Source of the DNA: a bacterium
GTDB lineage: Bacteria > Myxococcota_A > Bradymonadia > Bradymonadales > Bradymonadaceae
NCBI GenBank assembly: GCA_030427705.1
Contig: JAUIBR010000021.1
Coordinates: 46,761-110,760 of the forward strand
Direction of reading: 5' to 3'
Length of the DNA stretch: 64,000 bases
The translations under genes were made by a program, and so were the position numbers. Positions 35,360 through 43,604 of the stretch are shown piece after piece (within the stretch, counting starts at the first letter, position 1; each line of letters begins with the position of its first letter). The notes beneath the pieces are model-generated. The model searched no databases. It was not told where the DNA came from and worked only from the letters and a program-made list of their open reading frames with translations.

Positions 35360-36358
35360 TTACTTGCTAAGAAATGCACGGATCAATGGCATCGTTTCGT
35401 CCGGATTGTCCCAAATCATGTCGTGACCAGAGTTTGGCACAACCGAAAGCTCTCCGTTTTGAAAGAAGCTTAGGTGAACACGTTGGGCATCCTCGCCAAT
35501 CCAGTCGTTGCATTCACTGGCGAGCAAAAGGACAGGTCCGGGATAGCTTCTGGCACCTTGGCCAATGAGTTCAATCTCGGCAGCACCGGTGTTGCCTGCG
35601 ACCTGGCTGGCCGTTGCCCCAAATCGCCACCCTGCCGCATCGAATTCTTCGCCAGCACAATGGTACGGGTTCTCAGGATGATTGACGAATTCGTGGATGA
35701 TTTCGCTCATCATATAGTCTTGGCTGGCGCTATCGTCGGGGCCAGACACGTGAAGAGACTGAAAGGCAATGACTGCGGCCTTCTTATACAATTCCGTGCC
35801 AGACATGAATGGTTGTGCTTCTGCCGTCCAAGCTTGCATCTCTTCGCCAGTGAAGAAACCCGGTTCCAACAAGATTGCGCGGGCAACTTTTTCTGGAGCT
35901 TTGCCCAGATAGGCTGCCGCAAGCATTGCGCCCCATGAATGCCCCAACAGGGTTACGGGCCGACCCGGAGAGTAGTGTTCGATCACCGCGTCAAGCTCTG
36001 CCATGTACGTGTGGACGGTCAAATCCTCCGCCGGAACGCGTTCGGACAGTCCCGCGCCCCTTTGGTCGTAGAAGACAACGAAATGGGTATCGGCCAGCGC
36101 TTTCGCGCCAAGTTGTGATCTGTAATCTCCGCCCGGACCTCCGTGCAGTACAATGATCACTGGGTTCGATGGGTCGCCGTATGTTTCCGCGTGCAGTCGC
36201 ACACCGTTGATTTCAATTTGTGGAAGCGAGGCATCGTCTACCACGGTAGCGGCCACCGAGTACTGCCCGGATGTGGCGAAGTACAAACCAAACGCAGCCA
36301 AGACCAACGCCCCGATGGCGCCAGCGGAGATAACTAGAATCGTCTTAATCAATCGCAT
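35360..36358 (-). CDS. membrane-anchored alpha/beta hydrolase (proline-iminopeptidase-like)
   Basis: A 332-residue hydrolase with an N-terminal membrane helix (residues 5-29), so the catalytic domain faces the periplasm. LHGGPGGDYRSQ (71-82) is the HGGPG motif of prolyl aminopeptidase-like enzymes, YDQRGAGLSER (97-107) follows, the nucleophile elbow is G-H-S141-W-G-A, and the C-terminal NSGHDMIWDNP carries the histidine. Peptidase or esterase activity is possible. It overlaps the end of the upstream tetR gene by 14 bases. Confidence 0.88.
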   Translation of the reverse strand: MRLIKTILVISAGAIGALVLAAFGLYFATSGQYSVAATVVDDASLPQIEINGVRLHAETYGDPSNPVIIVLHGGPGGDYRSQLGAKALADTHFVVFYDQRGAGLSERVPAEDLTVHTYMAELDAVIEHYSPGRPVTLLGHSWGAMLAAAYLGKAPEKVARAILLEPGFFTGEEMQAWTAEAQPFMSGTELYKKAAVIAFQSLHVSGPDDSASQDYMMSEIIHEFVNHPENPYHCAGEEFDAAGWRFGATASQVAGNTGAAEIELIGQGARSYPGPVLLLASECNDWIGEDAQRVHLSFFQNGELSVVPNSGHDMIWDNPDETMPLIRAFLSK

Positions 36359-36914
36359 GGAGTCCTCTCAAGAAAGCCTCAAATATTGTGGTGTCGATGG
36401 TCTCGAAATCGGCGTCAAAACCGTCAAGCATCGTTGTTTGAAGGGTTGCCTGGCCATGTGCCAACGACCAGATTCCGTAAGCCACGTGATCGGCGTCTGC
36501 GTTCGCAAACCCACCAGCCTTTTGGGCATCGCGAACTGCCGAGAGCACGACCGAATATGCGCTATCCGGGGCACTTTGCTGACTCAACGAGCGTCGCTTG
36601 CTTGGCGTCATGCGGAACAACAACTCGAAATCCTCTCGGTTTTCGAGCGCGAACCTCACGTATTCACGCCCCAACTCCGCAAGGGAACCGGCGGCGTTTA
36701 ACACTTCAGCCAACCGCAGATTTGCCGCAGCAGCGAGCTCAGCCAAGATAGCGTCCTTGCTATCAAAGTAGTTGTACAAACTGGACGGACTGTATCCCGC
36801 CTCTTTCGCGATTTGCCGCAACGATACGTTGTCGACGCCCTTGGCGACCAAGAGCGTACGGGCCGCTGCAAGCAGGTCTTCACGGGTAGTTTCACTTTTC
36901 GGTGGGCGAGCCAT
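36345..36914 (-). CDS. TetR-family transcriptional regulator
   Basis: A 189-residue repressor with a strong helix-turn-helix (LLVAKGVDNVSLRQIAKEAGYSPSSLYNYFDSKDAIL, about residues 21-57) and a TetR_C-type ligand domain. It heads an operon with an alpha/beta hydrolase and a cysteine hydrolase. Two inverted copies of a palindromic site lie 14-61 bases upstream (36928-36975), in the interval shared with the divergent molybdopterin oxidoreductase, so it may control both directions. Confidence 0.93.
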   Translation of the reverse strand: MARPPKSETTREDLLAAARTLLVAKGVDNVSLRQIAKEAGYSPSSLYNYFDSKDAILAELAAAANLRLAEVLNAAGSLAELGREYVRFALENREDFELLFRMTPSKRRSLSQQSAPDSAYSVVLSAVRDAQKAGGFANADADHVAYGIWSLAHGQATLQTTMLDGFDADFETIDTTIFEAFLRGLHAID

Positions 36915-36927
36915 AGGTCCAATCCTC

Positions 36928-36975
36928 GTTAACGAACACTGTTCATAAACACATTAATGAACACTGTTCGTTAAC
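36928..36975. promoter_or_regulatory. paired TetR operators between divergent operons
   Basis: Two 19-base sites, 36928-36946 and 36957-36975, are inverted copies of each other except for the central base. Each contains the palindrome GAACA-C-TGTTC flanked by GTTAAC on its outer side. The whole 48-base region is therefore a palindrome of palindromes, fitting binding of two TetR dimers in the 162 bases between the divergent genes. Confidence 0.78.
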
Positions 36976-37076
36976 TTGTCAAGCTCTCTTTGACAGATTG
37001 TGAAACCAAATCATCTTCGTCGCATATTTGTCACAATTGAAGTATGCCGGACGAACCTCCGATTTTAAGGCTATCC

Positions 37077-39572
37077 ATGTCTTCACATTCTCGCCGCACG
37101 TTCCTGAAGGGAGCGGTGATTGGCGCAGGTGCGACTCTGCTAGACGCTTGCGCTCCAACCGTTGCAAAGCAGGACCCGGTCGTGCCGTCGTCCGCAACGC
37201 CGTCCGCTGACGCACTCGACTTTTCGAAGGGCACCGCTGCGTTTGGCAAGCCGGTCACCACGCTATCGGCATGTCAGTTCTGCAACTCAAACTGTGGATT
37301 GCGCGTGTCGACCGTCGCCGGCCGTGTCACCGCGATCGAAGCCATCGAGAATGACGCAGTTCAGCGTGACAACCTCTGCGTGAAGGCCGAGATGATGGCG
37401 GAGCTTGTCTACAATCCACGCCGTCTTCGGACCCCATTGATTCGCGAGTCCGGGAAGAAGGGCTCGCCTGAATCGAAGTTCAGGCAAGCGTCTTGGGACG
37501 AAGCGTTGGATGTTATCGCAAAGAAGTTCATCGCCTTGCGTGACGTAGGTGAGGCGCGTGCGATTACAAATCGGACCAGCGGACGAATGTTGCGCGGCGC
37601 GGACGCCATCATCGCTCGGTTTTTCACCGTGCTGGGAAGCCCGAACAACACGGATGTCGGCCCGGTCTGCAACGATGCGGGCGGGAACGCGCTGGCTTGG
37701 ACCTTCGGAATGGGGAACTTCACGAATGGTTACGGCATCGACCCGGCCACCGGCAAAGAAGATCTGGGCAGCTCAGATTACTTCCTGTTTCTGGGTACCA
37801 ACCAAGCCGAGACGCACCCGGTAACCTTCGCCCACCTGTTGCGTGGCCGAAACGAAACGGGCGCCAAACTCGTGGTCGTCGACCCACGAAAGACGGCAAC
37901 CGCCGAGTTCGCCGACCAATGGCTTGCCCCAAAACCGCATACCGACCTCGCCCTCGCACTTGCCCTGCTCCACGTCGTCATCACTGAGGGTCTTGTCGAT
38001 AAGAAGTTCGTTGCCCGTTGGGTCCTGGGTTACGACGAGTTGGCAGCGCATATCACCAAAAACGGATACTCGCCGGAGTGGGCGAGTGAGATGTGTGATG
38101 TCCCTGCCGACGACATCCGCAAGATTGGTCGAGAATTCGCGACGGCGAAGTCCGCCGCGATCTTCTGCAATGCGGGAATCTCCCACCAGATGAGCGCCTT
38201 CGACACCTACCGCGCGCTGGCTTTCTTGAGCGCGATAACCGGGAACATCGGCATTCCAGGTGGGGGTTGCAACTTCATGCACAACACATGGCCCGGCCCA
38301 TTAAACCTGCCAAAACTAGACATAGATCTGCCAAAGAAGGACGCCCCGCTTCCGGTTGGCCCTGACGTCTTTGCAGAGTCGATATTGGCCAAGCGGCCGT
38401 ACCAGTTGAAGGCGGTGGTGACACAAGGAAATCCGCTGTCATCGTCATCAAACTCTAAGCGTGTTCGGGAAGCGTTTGAGGCGCTGGAGTTCTACGTCTA
38501 CACAGGCTTGTTCATGGAGGAATCGGCACTCTACGCGGATGTCATCCTGCCAGCTACGAGTGGATTGGAGACGCGAGGTGTCTACATGCGTCGCGATGAC
38601 CGCGCCATCCGGTGGCAAGAGGCCGCGATCGAACCCGTCGGCGAGTCAAAAACGGATGTGCAGATGTGGCTGGCGCTGGCCAAGGCTATGGCCCGCAACG
38701 AGACGACTCAAGCCGCTTTGCGATGGCAGTCCGCATTCGACGATGCATGGGAAGATTACGCGGTCTTATGGGATACGTTTGCGAAACTGACGCCTGGCGT
38801 GGCGGGAATGACATCGGAGCGGATGGCCAGCCGGGCGGAGCCGCTTCGTTACCCCTGCCCTTCTGCGTCGCATCCCGGTCAAGGGACCCTCTATCTGGAT
38901 CATCCAGGATGGTACGAGGCTGCGCAATCGCTGGGTGGTAAACCCGGGCAGCGTTTCCTCACGAAGTCGGGCAAGATTGAAATCTACACGCCGCAGCTTG
39001 AGAAATTGCTTGCAGTTGCGGGCCACAACGCATTGCCGGGCTATTACACGCACCCCGAGGTGACGGGCGCCCAACCGACCATCGACATCAAGAACGACTA
39101 CGTCCAGAACCCAATTCACCCTTCAACTCCGACGCCCAAGTTTGAGCTTGGCGTGTCGGGTACCAACAACCCGGAATTCCCCCTTATGGGCACCAGCGGC
39201 AGGCCCTCGGTGGTTCACTTTGCTGGCGTCACGCACCACACCCCGACGGGCAAGCGCCTAAACGGAATTCGTTTCATACAAGTGCACCCGAAGACGGCCG
39301 AGGCTGCGGGAATCGTCGATGGGCAGGACGTCATCGTCGAGAGTCCTCGTGGGTCGATTCGTGGTACAGCCCTGTTTTGGGAGGGGATTCGGCCAGACAC
39401 GATTTTTGTGCCCAACGGATTTGGTCCGTCACAAGTAGTTGGGCCCGAGACGGGCGCACCGCTCTACGAAAAGCCCACGAACGAGCTGCTCGACGATCGG
39501 TTCTTCGACAATTTGAGTGGGCAACAGGCGTACAAGTGCTTCGCCTGCCGCATAACTCCTGCTGAATCTTGA
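37077..39572 (+). CDS. Tat-exported molybdopterin oxidoreductase
   Basis: An 831-residue enzyme of the DMSO reductase/formate dehydrogenase superfamily. It has a twin-arginine signal (SRRTFLKGAVIGAG) ending in a lipobox-like LLDAC. The [4Fe-4S] motif is Cys66-x2-Cys69-x3-Cys73...Cys101. Cys198 in GPVCNDAGG is at the place of a molybdenum ligand. TNQAETHPVTFAH, VVVDPRKT and the C-terminal cofactor-binding domain (SGRPSVVHF...VESPRGSIRG) complete it. The chain ends with a CFAC motif. I choose ATG 37077 (AAGG upstream). No FeS-electron-transfer or membrane subunit is encoded next to it, so its partner and substrate are unknown. Confidence 0.92.
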   Translation: MSSHSRRTFLKGAVIGAGATLLDACAPTVAKQDPVVPSSATPSADALDFSKGTAAFGKPVTTLSACQFCNSNCGLRVSTVAGRVTAIEAIENDAVQRDNLCVKAEMMAELVYNPRRLRTPLIRESGKKGSPESKFRQASWDEALDVIAKKFIALRDVGEARAITNRTSGRMLRGADAIIARFFTVLGSPNNTDVGPVCNDAGGNALAWTFGMGNFTNGYGIDPATGKEDLGSSDYFLFLGTNQAETHPVTFAHLLRGRNETGAKLVVVDPRKTATAEFADQWLAPKPHTDLALALALLHVVITEGLVDKKFVARWVLGYDELAAHITKNGYSPEWASEMCDVPADDIRKIGREFATAKSAAIFCNAGISHQMSAFDTYRALAFLSAITGNIGIPGGGCNFMHNTWPGPLNLPKLDIDLPKKDAPLPVGPDVFAESILAKRPYQLKAVVTQGNPLSSSSNSKRVREAFEALEFYVYTGLFMEESALYADVILPATSGLETRGVYMRRDDRAIRWQEAAIEPVGESKTDVQMWLALAKAMARNETTQAALRWQSAFDDAWEDYAVLWDTFAKLTPGVAGMTSERMASRAEPLRYPCPSASHPGQGTLYLDHPGWYEAAQSLGGKPGQRFLTKSGKIEIYTPQLEKLLAVAGHNALPGYYTHPEVTGAQPTIDIKNDYVQNPIHPSTPTPKFELGVSGTNNPEFPLMGTSGRPSVVHFAGVTHHTPTGKRLNGIRFIQVHPKTAEAAGIVDGQDVIVESPRGSIRGTALFWEGIRPDTIFVPNGFGPSQVVGPETGAPLYEKPTNELLDDRFFDNLSGQQAYKCFACRITPAES

Positions 39573-39624
39573 AATTCCGGGCGCTTCTCACTAGGTTGCG
39601 CACCTGATTTTTACTGGATTTGTT

Positions 39625-40935
39625 ATGCGATTACGAGCCGCACTTCTTTGCCTGTTTGTGACCGTTGCCGCCTGTGCGTCGGACGATACGCCCGAAGGCC
39701 AGATGAACAACGTTAACAACGTTAACAATGTGAACAACGCCAACAACGTTAACTCGAAGAACGACAACAACGTTAACAACGCGAACAACGGCAGCAACAC
39801 AAACAACGCGAACAACAGCAATAACGCCAATAACGCGCCCGACACGGTGTTGGAAGACTTGTTGATTGGACTTCGTGAGAATGTGCAAGAGACCGTCGTG
39901 ACACAATCGTTGTCTGACGGTTGGCCCGCTCCAGTTCGCGATGGCTATCTGTTTGTGTCGACGGACCCAACGCTCGACAAGGTTGCAGGCGACTTTGACG
40001 AATGGGCCGGCACGCAGCTGACTGTGGAAGACAACTTCGCTTGGACGGTTTTGGATGTTGCGCCGGGGACGCGCTACAAATTCACTGATCTGGACCGCTG
40101 GGTAGGTGACCCGATCTCACGCGCATACGAATGGGACGAGAACGGCCTTATGAGCCGCACCATTCCTGAAGGTGAAGCACACCTGCAGCGCTTCTTTGGC
40201 GTGCGAAACGACGAGATTCAACCGCGCACGGTTCGCGTTTGGGTTCCGGTAGAAACGCCAACACACGTCATCTACGTGCACGACGGTCAGAACCTGTTCA
40301 GCCCATACGCGATCAATGGCGGATGGCGTCTTCAAGACTCAGCACCAGCGGCGATGATGTTGGTCGGCATCGACAACACCGCTGCACGTATGGATGAATA
40401 CACCCATGTGCAGGACAACATCGGCGAGCTGGTTGGCGGCCGCGGCGATGACTATGCAGACTATGTGAACACGACGGTCCGCGGGCTGATCGAAGCACAA
40501 TACGGCGAGGCCCCAAAGGTCGGTGTGATGGGCAGCTCGCTGGGTGGACTCATCAGCTTCCATATCGCGGACCGCTTCCCCAACGACTATATCTTCGCCG
40601 CCAGCCTGAGCGGCACAATGGGATGGGGTTCCATCGGCCTGAATAACCAGACCATGATCGAGCGCTATCAAGCCGCCGGCAAACGCGACGTCGCGCTCTA
40701 TCTGGACAGCGGTGGAGACGGCACGTGCGTCGACTCCGACCAGGACGGCATTGAAGACGACGGCACCGCCAACGACAATTACTGCGAGAATAAGCAGCTG
40801 GAAGCCGTCTTGGTTGGCCTCGGCTACACCTACGACGTCGATATGTGGCACTGGCATGAACCCGGCGCCGCACATAACGAAGCCGCGTGGGCTGCACGCG
40901 TCTTCCGTCCTTTGGAAGCCTTCGGTGGGCTGTAG
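39625..40935 (+). CDS. esterase-type lipoprotein with Asn-rich stalk
   Basis: A 436-residue lipoprotein (Cys17). Residues 27-70 are an NNVNN/NNANN stalk. Residues about 75-190 form a CBM48/E-set-like beta domain (YLFVSTDPTLDKVAGDFDEW). The rest is a putative-esterase domain of the enterochelin-esterase/feruloyl-esterase type: YVHDGQNLF (oxyanion), G-S-S305-L-G-G nucleophile, and a C-terminal WHWHEPGAAHNEAAW with the histidine. A DSDQDGIEDDG loop near the active-site acid resembles calcium-binding thrombospondin-3 repeats. It probably cleaves esters of siderophores, carbohydrates or polymers outside the cell. Confidence 0.87.
   Translation: MRLRAALLCLFVTVAACASDDTPEGQMNNVNNVNNVNNANNVNSKNDNNVNNANNGSNTNNANNSNNANNAPDTVLEDLLIGLRENVQETVVTQSLSDGWPAPVRDGYLFVSTDPTLDKVAGDFDEWAGTQLTVEDNFAWTVLDVAPGTRYKFTDLDRWVGDPISRAYEWDENGLMSRTIPEGEAHLQRFFGVRNDEIQPRTVRVWVPVETPTHVIYVHDGQNLFSPYAINGGWRLQDSAPAAMMLVGIDNTAARMDEYTHVQDNIGELVGGRGDDYADYVNTTVRGLIEAQYGEAPKVGVMGSSLGGLISFHIADRFPNDYIFAASLSGTMGWGSIGLNNQTMIERYQAAGKRDVALYLDSGGDGTCVDSDQDGIEDDGTANDNYCENKQLEAVLVGLGYTYDVDMWHWHEPGAAHNEAAWAARVFRPLEAFGGL
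39703..39833 (+). repeat. 9-base in-frame repeat encoding the Asn-rich stalk
   Basis: GTTAACAAC units with variants GCCAACAAC, GCGAACAAC and AGCAATAAC, in frame, encode V/A/S-N-N. It is related in sequence to the block at 32876-32990 in an otherwise unrelated lipoprotein. Confidence 0.75.
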
Positions 40936-40943
40936 GCAACCAC

Positions 40944-42038
40944 GTGAACGTGAAGACCTTTGGGTACCAAGTCGACGATGAGCTCTCGTTTGAGCTCCCA
41001 CACCCAAACCATGCGGGCGAGCTGTTTGAGCAAGTAGACTCAAATCGCGACTACTTGCGGCGCTGGCTGGGCTGGGTTGACAGCACCAACTCGCCGGCCG
41101 ACACCCGCCAGTTCATCAACTTCATCCTGACCTCATATGCCAAAGGCAACGTCTTTCCGGGCTTCATGCGATACCGCGGTGAGTTCTGTGGCGTGCACGG
41201 CATCAACATCTCGCAGAAGAACAACACTGGCGAGATTGGCTACTGGATCGGCGAGAATTTCCAGGGCAATGGCATCGCGACACGGGCAACGGAGGCGATG
41301 ACAGCGATTGGCTTTGAGCTGCTTGGCTTGGACCGGCTATTGATTCGCTCCGGCGAAAACAACGCGCCCAGCTGGAAAATCCCCGAGCGATTGGGTTGGG
41401 CCTACGAAGGCACGTGGCGTGAAGCCATCAAGGTGGGTGAGCGTCGCTTGGACATGCGCTGCTACTCTCGGTTGGCAAGCGAGCACGAGGCCATTGGCTT
41501 GTCCGGTCAACGTTTCATCGGACGCGTGGATGACGAGATAACGCTCGAGCCGGTTCACCGTGACCTGGCGGCGCCGATGTTTGCGATCGTGGATTCCAAC
41601 CGTGAACATCTCGGCCGTTGGTTGGACTTTGTCCCCAAGACCACAACGATGGAGCACGCCTACGGTTTCGCGCGTGCATGCATGAATGACTACGCGGGCG
41701 GGAGCGCGCTGCGATGCGCCGTCAGATTCCGTGGCGATGTGGTCGGCGCGGTTGGCTTGGAGACCATCAACCGCCGCCTGGGCACCGCCGAAATCGGATA
41801 CTGGCTGTCGGGCTCAGCGGAAGGCAACGGCATCATGACCCGCGCCGTTGACGCGCTTACAACCTACGCCTTGGAAGTCGAAGACCTGCACCGCGTGGAG
41901 GCTCGCATGGAGCCCGAAAACGTTCGAAGCGAATCGGTCGCTAAACGCTGCGGATTTGAACTCGAGGGTACCGCCCGAAGCGCAGGACGCGTGGGCGAAA
42001 GGCGGTGCGACGTTTTGGTGTACGCGAGGGTTCGATGA
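40944..42038 (+). CDS. tandem two-domain GNAT acetyltransferase (RimJ/RimL type)
   Basis: A 364-residue protein with two complete GNAT domains in one chain. Domain 1 (about 1-175) has IGYWIGENFQGNGIATRATEAM and RSGENNAPSWKIPERLGWAYEGTWR. Domain 2 (about 185-364) has IGYWLSGSAEGNGIMTRAVDAL and ENVRSESVAKRCGFELEGTAR. Both acetyl-CoA loops (Q/R-x-x-G-x-G/A form, here QGNGIA and EGNGIM) are present, as is the RDYLRRWLGWVD/REHLGRWLDFV start of the SACOL1063/YdaF branch. It probably acetylates alpha- or side-chain amino groups. GTG 40944 is chosen because upstream codons lie in the esterase gene. It is coupled to the DUF4241 gene by ATGA. Confidence 0.87.
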   Translation: MNVKTFGYQVDDELSFELPHPNHAGELFEQVDSNRDYLRRWLGWVDSTNSPADTRQFINFILTSYAKGNVFPGFMRYRGEFCGVHGINISQKNNTGEIGYWIGENFQGNGIATRATEAMTAIGFELLGLDRLLIRSGENNAPSWKIPERLGWAYEGTWREAIKVGERRLDMRCYSRLASEHEAIGLSGQRFIGRVDDEITLEPVHRDLAAPMFAIVDSNREHLGRWLDFVPKTTTMEHAYGFARACMNDYAGGSALRCAVRFRGDVVGAVGLETINRRLGTAEIGYWLSGSAEGNGIMTRAVDALTTYALEVEDLHRVEARMEPENVRSESVAKRCGFELEGTARSAGRVGERRCDVLVYARVR

Positions 42039-42946
42039 TCAGCGATGCGATGATTCCGGCGTTCGAAGAGATTGCCTTCACGGATGGCGCGAAGTTCGAA
42101 GGCCTCTGGGAGCAAGTTTGGACGAACCGCATCATCGACGCCGGCGAGCTGACCTTGTCGACAGGACGCGTCCAAGTTGCCGATGCTTTGTGTACCGGTT
42201 GGGAAGACTATCCGGCGTTCGAACGACGCGCCCCACCCGGCAGCCACACCGTCCACGTCTCACTGGCTGAACGCGAGGATGACTGGGTCATCTCGTGTGC
42301 ATGGCTGAAGTTTTCAGACGCCAAAATCTCCCATTTTGAACCTGCATTCTTCGAAGGCTATGAGCCTGACGACGGTTACGCACCTGGGTTTGGCGTGGAT
42401 TCAGGCACCGCGGCAATCACCGATGCTGACCGCGCAGGCGACCTGGACAACGAACGCGATGGCGAAGACCTGTTAAACGCCATCAACGCGACTTCAGGCC
42501 GTGAAGAATTCTGTTTTCACCCCAATGCTCCCGACGCGTTGTTCTGCACTCGAAGCGGGCTCGGCGACGGATTCTACGAAGTGTTTTGGGGTTTGGATGA
42601 CGCTGGCGAACCCGTATGCATGGTCGTCGATTTTGGGTTGATGACGGTCCCCATTTGGAAGGTCGCGACGTTCCCGATGCCCGTCCGAAAAACCAAGCTC
42701 ACCCACCCGGTCTTTGACGAAACGGGCGCACGCGCACAGGTGAAAAAGCCGTGGTTTGGCGAGCTTGAGCTGCATGTGGACAACGCAATTCCACGGGTGC
42801 GTGGCATCGCAAATGGCGAGGTCGTCTCGCACCCCAATCGTGTATTTCAGGGGTCGACCGCCGTGTATCCGCTGGCGAAGCTCGAGGGCGATACGCTCGA
42901 AATTTCGATCAGTGCGGGGCGGAAGCCGGCAGTTCCACTGGGCTAG
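42035..42946 (+). CDS. DUF4241-family protein
   Basis: A 303-residue soluble protein. PPGSHTVHVSLAEREDDWVISCAWLKFSDAKISHFEPA (about 67-105) and the GDGFYEVFWGLDDAGEPVCMVVDFG motif (about 178-202) are characteristic of DUF4241 (PF14025), a family of unknown function often found near toxins or immunity genes. The start ATG overlaps the stop of the tandem acetyltransferase (ATGA), so the two proteins are made together. Confidence 0.8.
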   Translation: MISDAMIPAFEEIAFTDGAKFEGLWEQVWTNRIIDAGELTLSTGRVQVADALCTGWEDYPAFERRAPPGSHTVHVSLAEREDDWVISCAWLKFSDAKISHFEPAFFEGYEPDDGYAPGFGVDSGTAAITDADRAGDLDNERDGEDLLNAINATSGREEFCFHPNAPDALFCTRSGLGDGFYEVFWGLDDAGEPVCMVVDFGLMTVPIWKVATFPMPVRKTKLTHPVFDETGARAQVKKPWFGELELHVDNAIPRVRGIANGEVVSHPNRVFQGSTAVYPLAKLEGDTLEISISAGRKPAVPLG

Positions 42947-42975
42947 GGGCTTGGGGGCTAGCGGCTAGGGGCTAG
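42941..42975. repeat. CTAG-rich intergenic array (family A)
   Basis: A short array of GGGGCTAG-type steps with four CTAG sites fills the 25-base gap between the convergent DUF4241 and arsC stop codons and provides both stop codons (TAG on each strand). Confidence 0.75.
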
Positions 42976-43376
42976 AGGGCTTCGATGCGTTTGCGGATTT
43001 CATCACGTGCCGTGCGGAATCGCTCCAGCACTTCTTCATCGGGAAGCTCAAGCCCTTTTGGATCGGGGTCTTGGAGTGGCCAATGTAATCGGTCAGCTTT
43101 GGACAAAAACACTGGGCAAACTTCCTCCGCACACAGTGTGATGACCAAATCCACGCTCTCGGGATCAATGGTCTGGACCGATTTGGACGAGTGAGTGGTG
43201 ATATCCAAATCCAATTCTTCCATCGCTTTGACCGCCCATGGATTCACACGACTTGGCTCTGAGCCTGCGGATTGAACGGTCACTTCGTCGCCCCAGATCC
43301 AGCGACCAAGCCCTTCCGCCATTTGCGAGCGTGCCGAGTTGGCGACGCAAAGAAACAACACATTTTTGTAGTTCAT
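42972..43376 (-). CDS. arsC: arsenate reductase ArsC (thioredoxin-coupled, LMW-PTPase type)
   Basis: A 134-residue reductase of arsenate to arsenite using thioredoxin. Numbered from ATG 43376 (GGGAG six bases upstream; ATG 43382 is two codons earlier), the P-loop is Cys10-VANSA-R16-S, and the redox relay cysteines are Cys82 and Cys87 ([11 protein letters not shown]). The DPDP loop supplies the general acid. All three cysteines of the family are present, so it should be active. It is not next to arsR or an arsenite exporter. It is divergent from speA. Confidence 0.92.
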   Translation of the reverse strand: MNYKNVLFLCVANSARSQMAEGLGRWIWGDEVTVQSAGSEPSRVNPWAVKAMEELDLDITTHSSKSVQTIDPESVDLVITLCAEEVCPVFLSKADRLHWPLQDPDPKGLELPDEEVLERFRTARDEIRKRIEAL

Positions 43377-43455
43377 GGACATCTCCCAACAGAGTCGTCA
43401 AACCCTTTATCGTAAAGCAACGATTAAACCAAGTAATAATCAAACCGGCACAGCA

Positions 43456-43555
43456 CCGCCCCTAGCCCTCTAGCCCTCTAGCCCTCTAGCCCCAAGCCCC
43501 CTAGCCCCCTAGCCCCGCGCCCCCTAGCCGCGAGCCGCGAGCCGCGAGCCCGAAA
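43456..43555. repeat. CTAG-rich intergenic array (family A), largest copy
   Basis: One hundred bases of CCCTCTAG, CCCCCTAG and GCCGCGAG steps, including three consecutive 9-base CCCTCTAGC steps and three 7-base AGCCGCG steps. It lies between the divergent arsC and speA genes, 50 bases before the speA start. The remaining bases to 43605 hold the speA promoter, which I cannot define. Confidence 0.82.
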
Positions 43556-43604
43556 ATCCCAAACGGGTGTTGCTTTTTTACCGGCCTCACCTAATCTCCC
43601 CGCC

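Noticed and set aside
42972..43376. An arsenic resistance operon
   Set aside because: Only arsC is present. No arsR, arsB or acr3 is adjacent.
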